Assembly (NCBI GenBank): GCA_003427395.1
Contig: BFEA01000451.1
Span: forward strand, 339,716 to 361,531
Length of the DNA: 21,816 nucleotides
Reading direction: 5' to 3'
Origin: Chara braunii
Taxonomy: Eukaryota; Streptophyta; Charophyceae; Charales; Characeae
Position numbers and translations under genes: made by a program
The notes under the pieces: generated by a model
Database searches by the model: none
What the model was told of the DNA's origin: nothing
Seen by the model: only the letters and a program-made list of their open reading frames with translations
Shown here: piece after piece, positions 15,502 to 21,816 of the stretch
Numbering within the stretch: position 1 is the first letter of the stretch
Layout of the letters: each line of letters begins with the position of its first letter

Positions 15502-18399
15502 TCAGTCCAAGGCAGGACCTTTACCTCGCTGTTGTCTCTCGTAGGCCCGGACTATATCGGGAGCTGTCTCTAGAAGTTCAGATCTTGTAAACCAGTGGTC
15601 GTCTTCCGGTTCTTGGTAACTGAAATGAACCTTGTACTGTTTCTTCGGACGACCCCTACCTCCAGTTCTGAAGACATCTTCAGCCACTATACCATCGATG
15701 TCATATCTCCCATCCATATCCGGTGGGATCATTGATCTACGGGATGGAAATTGATCACTTGTCTGACAAGGATATAACTTTGATGCATGAAAAACTGGGT
15801 AAGTGTGGAGATGTGCTGGGAGTTCTATGGTATAGGACGGTCCATCTTCGCCGCCCTTGACTTCTAGAACGGGCCACGGTCCTCTATATGTGGGCAGTAA
15901 CTTCTCCGAGATGTTCTCCTCAGGTGTAAACTCCTTAGAACTGACCCAGACTAAGTCGCCTACTTGAAACTGTGAGGGGCGACGATGTTTGTTCGCTTGC
16001 TCTATCATCTTATGCTGGGCCTTCCTGAGGTTCTCTACAACAGTAGCTAGTTCTTTCTCGTGCTGTACAGCAAACTCCCTGGTCTCGGGCGGTAATATGT
16101 GAATCTGATCCCGGTTGAGTCCCTCAAATAGTCTGCGCGGTCTAAAGGACTTGTGCAGTTCGTTGGGAGTGCGGCAGGTGGATAAATGCACGCTGTTATC
16201 ATACGCACTAGCTACTTTAGGCAACATCTCGTCCCAGTTAATCTGATCTGGCCTAATGTACATGCGCAGAACTTGCTGTAGGATCTTGTTCATCTGCTTT
16301 GTCTGTCCGTTAGTCTCTGGATGATGGTCGGGCGACATCAACAACTTAGATCCATATACTCCCATGAGTTTTTGCCAGTTCTGGCTAGTAAAGCGACTAT
16401 CTCTATCGCTAACTATAGACAGTGGGATTCCATTCTCGCTCACCCAACAGTCAAAAAATCTCTGTATGACTAAATCAGTACGTGCCTCTGAAGGCAAAGG
16501 AACAAAAACTGCGTACTTACTAAAACGGTCAACTATGACCATGACTTGGCTCTTACCATGCCTACTCTTGACTTGAGTGTCCATGAAGTCGATGGACACC
16601 GAGTCCCCCGGCTGGTCCGGAATAGGCAAGGGTCTGAGAAGACCTAGCGGGGCGCGCCTAGAACTCTTGTTGCGCTGGCAAACCTTACAACTGCGAACAT
16701 ACTCTACGCAGTCATTCTTCATCCCCGACCAGGTATACGCGCGCATCAGATTGGCTAAGGTCTTTTGCCAACCAAAATGACCCTCTGTATCGTGGCATTC
16801 TCCCAAAATCAAACTACGGACCTCTTCACTACTGGGAATGCACAGGCGGTCAAAAACATTAGTCTTCTCAAAAAGCAACCCTTCGGTAGTGCGGTAGTTC
16901 GGTTCAGTCTTTGGGGCCTCTTTGACTTTCGTAAGGAGGTCACTATAGATAGGGTCCTGCGCGTAGGCTTCTCTAACCTTCTGCTGCAGATCCTTCCCTA
17001 TATCGAGGTAATGTACTATTGCCCCAAAGTAATCAGCTCTTCTACTCAGAGCATCCACGACTACGTTGTACTTCCCTTTGACAGGCTTGAGCTCGANGTC
17101 GTACTGATCTATCTCGGCGGCCCACCTAGTAAGCTTAGGTGTCATCTTGGCCTGCGTCTTTAACCATCGTAACGTTTCATGGTTGGAATAGACTTTGAAG
17201 TGCCTCCCAAGCAAGTAGTGCTTCCAGTGGTCTAAGGCTTGCCTGAGAGCGTAGAGTTCCCTCTCATAGGTCGATGTCGCGACCTTCTCTGAAGGCATTC
17301 TGGCGGACATGAACTCTACGGGTCTATACCCATTGCCATCGTCTTGCTGTAACACTGCGCCTATGCCGTATTGACTCGCATTGGTCGTGACGACAAAGGG
17401 CAAGGACGGATCGGCGACTTTAAGGACTGGATACTCTATCAATGTCTGATTTAACTTCTTCATGGCAGACGTGCAGTCCTTATCCCACTTCCAGATGGTC
17501 TCCTTTCTTAACAATCTGCGAAGGGGCGCAGCGATGGTAGAGAAGTTCCTCACGAACTTTCGGTAGTAATTAGCTAAGCCCAGGAACGAGTGCAACTCTG
17601 TCAGCGTACGTGGCGTGGGCCAATCTCTAATCGCTACGATCTTGCTATCCTCTGGCTTAACGCCGTCTCCGTCTAAGACGTGGCCTAAGTACAAAACTTG
17701 GGTTTTCGCCCAATCGCACTTCTTTGCATTGATCTTGAAGTTAGTTTCCCTCAGCTTCTCCAAGACCTGCCTGAGATGACTCTGATGCTCTTCAAGGGTC
17801 TTACTAAACACTAGGATATCGTCTAGGTACGCAACAACAAATCTATCTAAACATGACCTAAACAAATCGTTCATACAGCGCTGGAATGTAGCTGGCGTAT
17901 TGGTTAGTCCAAAGGGCATCACTATGAACTCGTAATGCCCATATCTAGTCCGGAAGGCTGTCTTATACTGATCATCAGGATGCACTTCTATCTGATGATA
18001 TCTGGACTTCAAATCTATCTTGGAAAAATACTTCGCCCCCTGCATTCGATCTAAGAGATCGTCTATCCTAGGCAGTGGCTCAGCATTCTTTACTGTAATA
18101 GCATTCAGACCCCTATAGTCTATGCACATCCTCTGCTCTCCCTCTTTCTTAAGAACAAAGAGAACAGGCACTCCAAAAGGAGACGAACTGGGCCTAATCC
18201 AACCCTTCTCGAGGAGCTCGTCTAATTGCTTGCGAAGCTCCTCTAACTCCCGTGGGGACATCCTATACACAGCACCCTTAGGAGTTCTACTGCCAGGCTC
18301 TATCTCAATGCGGTGCTGGATGGGCCGCGGTACTACTCCTATCGGCGGTTCAATTAGATCCTTGAACTCTTCCAGCAGCCTGGCAATCACAGGGTCCAT
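15502..18399 (-). CDS. Ty3/gypsy Pol: RT, RNase H, integrase, chromodomain
   Basis: 965 codons, fully open (one unknown residue, 435, from n at 17097). RT about 60-245: IDYRGLN, KIDL (Asp129), MPFGLTN and YLDD (191-194). Here residue 133 is Arg where the family has Gly (SGYHQ). RNase H about 330-455: the first catalytic Asp is Asn340 (TTNAS) and the third is Asn406 (YSNHETL), while Glu381 and Asp449 (DALSRR) remain. Integrase: zinc finger His536, His541, Cys571, Cys574; core Asp604 and Asp665, but Lys701 stands where Glu is expected with exact 35-residue spacing. A YRGPWPV segment (838-844) and a chromodomain (about 898-956, ending ETAPDIVRAYERQ) follow. It would copy the element and insert it, the chromodomain steering it to marked chromatin, but this copy should be defective in RNase H and integration. 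ATG 18399 is the first Met; the family reading continues upstream in another frame. Confidence 0.92.
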   Translation of the reverse strand: MDPVIARLLEEFKDLIEPPIGVVPRPIQHRIEIEPGSRTPKGAVYRMSPRELEELRKQLDELLEKGWIRPSSSPFGVPVLFVLKKEGEQRMCIDYRGLNAITVKNAEPLPRIDDLLDRMQGAKYFSKIDLKSRYHQIEVHPDDQYKTAFRTRYGHYEFIVMPFGLTNTPATFQRCMNDLFRSCLDRFVVAYLDDILVFSKTLEEHQSHLRQVLEKLRETNFKINAKKCDWAKTQVLYLGHVLDGDGVKPEDSKIVAIRDWPTPRTLTELHSFLGLANYYRKFVRNFSTIAAPLRRLLRKETIWKWDKDCTSAMKKLNQTLIEYPVLKVADPSLPFVVTTNASQYGIGAVLQQDDGNGYRPVEFMSARMPSEKVATSTYERELYALRQALDHWKHYLLGRHFKVYSNHETLRWLKTQAKMTPKLTRWAAEIDQYDXELKPVKGKYNVVVDALSRRADYFGAIVHYLDIGKDLQQKVREAYAQDPIYSDLLTKVKEAPKTEPNYRTTEGLLFEKTNVFDRLCIPSSEEVRSLILGECHDTEGHFGWQKTLANLMRAYTWSGMKNDCVEYVRSCKVCQRNKSSRRAPLGLLRPLPIPDQPGDSVSIDFMDTQVKSRHGKSQVMVIVDRFSKYAVFVPLPSEARTDLVIQRFFDCWVSENGIPLSIVSDRDSRFTSQNWQKLMGVYGSKLLMSPDHHPETNGQTKQMNKILQQVLRMYIRPDQINWDEMLPKVASAYDNSVHLSTCRTPNELHKSFRPRRLFEGLNRDQIHILPPETREFAVQHEKELATVVENLRKAQHKMIEQANKHRRPSQFQVGDLVWVSSKEFTPEENISEKLLPTYRGPWPVLEVKGGEDGPSYTIELPAHLHTYPVFHASKLYPCQTSDQFPSRRSMIPPDMDGRYDIDGIVAEDVFRTGGRGRPKKQYKVHFSYQEPEDDHWFTRSELLETAPDIVRAYERQQRGKGPALD

Positions 18400-19124
18400 C
18401 GGCTCACCAATCTGGCGAACGCAGGAGCACTAAGACAGCAATGTGCCAAGGGATTCTCTAATCCTGGTACGTGAAACAGGCGGGCAGTCTTAGCCTCGCC
18501 TGAAGAACTAGGGAGCCTACACTCGTGCTCCTTCAAATGGAGCGTGACCCCGACTGCCTCTCCCCAATCCATTCCCAGAACAATATCAAATGGGAGGCTG
18601 TCTTCTACGAGAAGAGTCAGGGAGTGGAGGACCTTTTCCACTTTCCCATCTTTCTCTAGGCGGAAATACGCCTGGACTCCCTCTAGGTAATCCTCTACAA
18701 CCATGGTACGATTGTCTGCGAGGATACTAACTATGGGGTCTGTCAATTTATGGACTTTAAGTCCCAGCCTCAACTTTTGCAGCGCTTTCTTACGAATATA
18801 GCTGCGGGTGGCCCCTGAGTCTACTAGGGCCCCTACTCTACCTCTAAAAATCTATGTATCTAGTAAGATCATCTGCCCTTTATTCTCGTTCTTCATCTTG
18901 GCCCAGGCGGGCCTCCTCTCCTTCAACTCTTCGGCTTCGCCTGTGAGGGAGGTGTCTAGAGAGATCCTAACACAAGCGGTCTCTGGGCAGCTATCTAGAC
19001 ACCGGCCTGCAACCTCTGCCATAGGCACATGTGGTGTGGGAGTCTCCTGTCGGCTAGCGCTATGTTCCCCACAAGGCCTAAAGGTAGGGGCAGTTGCTAC
19101 CCCTACCGGTGACTGCCTTTTGGC
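18387..19124 (-). pseudogene. Ty3/gypsy protease (retropepsin-like) with gag-pol linker, broken
   Basis: This aspartic protease would cleave the Gag-Pol polyprotein. The minus-strand frame shows LVDSGAT with the catalytic Asp at 18819-18821, then a beta-rich stretch and the second conserved part, DIVLGMDW. The piece open from an ATG is 18773-18387, which lacks the active site. The full domain reads upstream through DSGA to a TAG at 18852-18854, and beyond it the same frame continues as linker (LKERRPAWAKMKNENKGQMI) to the end of gag. At its 3' end the frame passes into pol by a one-base step near 18405. The TAG is explained by a single C-to-T change in a Gln codon. Present but not expressible as it stands. 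Confidence 0.75.
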
Positions 19125-20149
19125 CCTTGGGCAGCCGTTCGGGTCTCGCGATACTTAGGACAGTATTTAATGATATGCCCTGGGTCACCGCAAAAAATGC
19201 ATTGGCCCCGGTCCAATCGTTGTTGCCATAAAGTCTGGTCCAGACCCAAAGTTCCCCAAGGCCTACCCTGTGGTAGCCCCGGGTGCCATCCTCCTACCCT
19301 ATAGGGATACCTATTCCTAGGACGGTTTTGTGGGGGACCTTGACCCCTGCCGCCCGCTTGGTGGTTTCCTCCTCTACTGGCAACCCCCTGATCGCCCTGA
19401 AACCGACTCCCTGAGGCCCGGCCCCCTTGACCCTGGCCTCGTCCTCCTTGCAGCCTCCCTCCAGCCGCGATAGCAGCGTAAGTCCTCCCCTGGCCCACAC
19501 CGCTGTCCTCTTCCTCTAACCCCCACTCGATCTGTTCGTAGGGGATCTCATCCACACTACCCTCTTCTAAGGTCAGGACAAGGCTGTCCTTGGTCTTTAC
19601 CTGCCCTGAGATAGTGCGATCTTTCCATTGCTTTCCTTTGTCTAAGTCCTTGTGCCAGAAGGTAGACACTGACATAGACTTGGCCTCAAAGGCCACCACA
19701 TCACGACTAAGAGAATCGTACGTAGTGGCAGGGTCTTCGCTCTTTGCGAAGAAATGCCCTCGAAGGGCTTTGGGTAAAGCCCGATAGAAGAGGCCGACCA
19801 ACTGGGTGTCCGTAACCCCGTGGTCAGGGACAGCCACTAACTCATCCATTGTACTCTTAAGGGCCCTGACACTCTTCCACTTACGAGAGTGGATCTTCTG
19901 CAGCCTATCTGAGGCTTTAACGCTGCGGGCGACATCAGCGAATCTCTCGCGCAACAACTTCAAGAATTCGGTGAGGGACGTGAACAAGGAGTACGCAACG
20001 TGATCGCCACTACAGTTGGCAGCGCGAACTAGGTACCTTGCAAAACAGGCGGCCTCATCTCTCAGCGCGTGGATCGCAATTAGAACCTGCTGATCCGGGG
20101 AGACCTGTTGCAAGTGCACATAGGTCTTAATGTTGGCTTCCCAGTTATC
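19103..20149 (-). pseudogene. Ty3/gypsy Gag, capsid and zinc-knuckle part
   Basis: Gag forms the particle shell and binds the RNA. The capsid-like part (from 20149, DNWEANIKTY) has the Retrotrans_gag pattern, with FTSLTEFLKLLRERFAD, then a helical stretch and GLFYRALPKALRGHF. A Gly/Arg/Gln-rich basic stretch (about 19500-19230) follows, then one CCHC knuckle (CIFCGDPGHIIKYC, 19201-19160), and the frame stops at TAG 19103-19105. The GTG at 20119 is only a codon inside the domain; true homology starts at 20149, where it must be joined to the upstream piece in another frame. The protease frame overlaps its end by about 22 bases. Confidence 0.8.
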
Positions 20150-21135
20150 AATTTCTCTTCTCTTTTCCCATTGTAGGAATCAGGGAATTCGACCTTGACC
20201 GGTTCCCGGCGAGGAGGACGTGCTTCCTCCTCCTTGGGGGCTGCCGCCTTGACGCCCTCAATGGCGCCAGCGCAAAACCGCTCAGTCTTGTCGACGCGGT
20301 GGCCCACCTCAGTGCCTATAGCGCCTACCAACTCTCGAGCAAAGTCCCGGAATCCCAACTTTATTGAACGCACAGCTATATGCTGACTCCTACTAAAGTC
20401 ATATTGCTCTGCCTGAATTCATGCTAGACGTGCAACATTGCAGGCTATGACTCGCATTTGGGCTGGGAGTTCAGTCTGGGCGGTTAATTGCTCTTCTATC
20501 TTTTGTACCTCCTCTAACTCTTCTGCCGCCTCCGCTGCCGCGTTCACTCTCCTCTTCTTCTCCCTCATCACTGCCAACGTCCATTCCATTCTCTTCTCAT
20601 CTTCCATTGCCTGCCGCTTTACAACATATTTTTCTGCTTCCCAAACTCTCATAGCGGCTTCCTGATCGTCCTTAGAGATATACATCGCCACTTCTTCTTC
20701 TTCGCCCAAGGATAAGTTGGTGACCCACTCTGAGATCCGCTTCTCCATCTCCTCATCCCTACTGCCACTGTACTGCCCCTTCTTCCTCTGCAGTGGCGTT
20801 TCATCTTCTTCCTCCTCTTCCACCTCTTTCAACTTTTCTTCCTCTTCTTTCTGTATCCTCTCCTTCTCTCTGACCATCTCTTCTTCTATCTTCTTCAATT
20901 TGGCCGCCTGCTCCTCCTTCAAGGCCTTCTTCTTGGCCTCCTTCTCCTTCCTCTCCTGCAAGATGGCGGTCATCTTCTCCTCCTCCTCCTTCGTGTATGG
21001 TTTGGTGGAGACACCACCCCGGGTATCTACTCTACATGTAAAGGTGTGCCAGAACCCCAGAGGAAAGAGGAGACGCCAGAGGGTCCCCCAGAGGGAGAAC
21101 CCAACGAGCAACCCATACATCGGATAGTCGTCCAT
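20149..21135 (-). pseudogene. Ty3/gypsy Gag N-terminal extension: hydrophobic segment plus coiled coil
   Basis: From ATG 21135 (MDDYPMYG). Residues 6-29 are hydrophobic and aromatic (LLVGFSLWGTLWRLLFPLGF, one Arg), possibly a membrane anchor. Residues about 49-113 are Glu/Lys-rich with heptad-like spacing, a probable coiled coil, followed by an acidic run and a second charged helical region (about 165-230). TGA at 20419-20421 interrupts, but the same frame continues with IQAEQYDFSRSQHIA and a helical region to VEFPDSYNGKREEK, where the frame breaks at 20149. The downstream part, ending in the capsid-entry motif, shows this is one gag gene and not a separate host gene. The low-complexity charged stretch alone would match many proteins, so the assignment rests on frame continuity. 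Confidence 0.65.
20419..20421 (-). other. In-frame TGA inside gag
   Basis: The reading is NVARLA-stop-IQAEQYDF in one frame, so the stop separates the coiled-coil part from the rest of Gag without a frame change. Confidence 0.75.
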
Positions 21136-21816
21136 CGTGGTGTTAGGTGCACGACAATGTCCCACTCTTCACCACTTAGACCTACCTGGACACACTAACC
21201 TACTGTCTGACTCTCTAAGATCCACTACTCACAACTACTCTAAGGCTGTCACTACTGAACTAACAGCTGATCAGGAGGCATTTAAGGAGATCCCCCAAAC
21301 TCCGCAAGAATTCTTTAACGTCGCAGTCAGGACGACGTGATTAGCGTAGTTCTTCCTAATGATGTCAGCCCACAACTCAGCCGTTCCGGCCTACTGTGCC
21401 ACACCGAGCAGCCCGCCGGTCTGTACCGGTCCTTGGAGGGGTTTGTGTCCCTCGGGTCAGTCAAGTCGTCAGACACAGATCATCAGCCTTACTGGGTCCG
21501 GTAGGGGAGTGGTTCAACCAGGCCTCAACACTTAAAGACGGCCTTCGTTTCAGCCCACAGCTCGGAGTTCGGACCCTCTACACTGAACCTGAGTAGACCT
21601 GCCGGACAGTACCGGTCATTGGGCTAGACGAGTTGTTTAACGAGCGCTCGCCGCTCATGCCCAGGTCTTCAGATGCCAGATGTAGCGGACCTCGGGTTGG
21701 CCTGTGAGACCAGCCCCTTGGCCTGTTCTCACAGGCCTGTGTTATATTCGGGGTAGGCCAGTCCAGGCCGGTACCTTTGTCGGTACCAGCCAGTCCAGTC
21801 CAGTCCCGTCAGTCCG
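21136..21816 (-). other. Ty3/gypsy 5' leader, repeat-rich, no gene
   Basis: Upstream of gag. It contains an imperfect direct repeat (21365-21436 and 21550-21624, sharing TCAGCCCACA and GTACCGGTC blocks), a perfect 11-bp inverted repeat (21699-21709/21727-21737, GGCCTGTGAGA) and short CAGTC repeats at the window end. No primer-binding site complementary to initiator tRNA-Met is recognised, and no match to the candidate 3' LTR end is seen. Confidence 0.5.

Larger units (their letters stand above)
15464..21816 (-). mobile_element. Ty3/gypsy chromovirus-type LTR retrotransposon, internal region
   Basis: Minus-strand order from the right: leader (21816-21136), gag (21135-19103), protease (about 19124-18387), pol with RT, RNase H, integrase and chromodomain (18399-15502), then a candidate polypurine tract. 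RT-RNaseH-integrase order defines Ty3/gypsy, and the C-terminal chromodomain the chromovirus branch. Damage: TGA inside gag (20419-20421), a frame break at 20149, TAG before the protease (18852-18854), frame changes at the gag/PR and PR/pol junctions, and lost catalytic residues in RNase H and integrase. No 5' LTR or primer-binding site was found in the window. Confidence 0.9.

Noticed and set aside
18380-18420. Programmed -1 frameshift between protease and pol
   Set aside because: No X-XXY-YYZ slippery heptamer in the right frame; a similar -1 break occurs inside gag, so base loss is simpler.
20419-21165. Separate host coiled-coil membrane protein
   Set aside because: After the TGA the same frame runs into gag sequence, so it is better read as the Gag N-terminus. 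The GTG at 21165 is not needed; the first ATG is 21135.

Overview
The window looks like nuclear, repeat-dominated DNA from a eukaryote, most likely a plant or streptophyte alga. The evidence is a Ty3/gypsy chromovirus, several L1-type LINE copies of one plant-like family (endonuclease, reverse transcriptase, C-terminal zinc motif), long A and T tracts, microsatellites and scattered single n bases. I see no bacterial operon, rRNA gene, tRNA gene or CRISPR array, and no intact host gene I can name. The species cannot be fixed from the sequence alone.

Layout. 1-2394: an A tract, then a 5'-truncated, decayed LINE on the minus strand. Its poly(A) reads as poly(T) at 237-253, and its reverse-transcriptase C-terminus and zinc motif lie at about 985-2394. 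2395-2667: the 3' end of a second minus-strand element, inserted exactly where the first is truncated. 2670-5950: mostly anonymous sequence with a trinucleotide-rich block, one unrecognised minus-strand reading frame and small tandem repeats. 5953-10780: the most complete LINE (plus strand), carrying endonuclease, reverse transcriptase, zinc motif, 3' UTR and a 31-base A tail, but broken by at least five stops, two frameshifts and an AT-rich block. 10781-12400: a patchwork of short LINE 3' ends, A-rich tails and nested inverted repeats. 12371-13060: another 5'-truncated minus-strand LINE. 13060-14940: anonymous A/C-rich sequence with weak open frames. About 14940-21816: a minus-strand Ty3/gypsy element with part of a probable 3' LTR, pol (RT, RNase H, integrase, chromodomain), protease, gag and 5' leader. 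Its 5' LTR is not seen.

Two signals stand out. First, a block of about 53 bp holding two small hairpins recurs seven times, plus two partial tandem copies. It sits upstream of A-rich tracts and is linked to LINE protein sequence in three cases, so it is the 3'-end signature of this LINE family; one stem shows a compensatory change. Second, the Ty3/gypsy pol frame is open for 965 codons yet has lost catalytic residues: two RNase H aspartates read Asn and the integrase D,D-35-E glutamate reads Lys, all explicable by G-to-A changes. The elements look like dead or dying copies, with no evidence of a functional host system.
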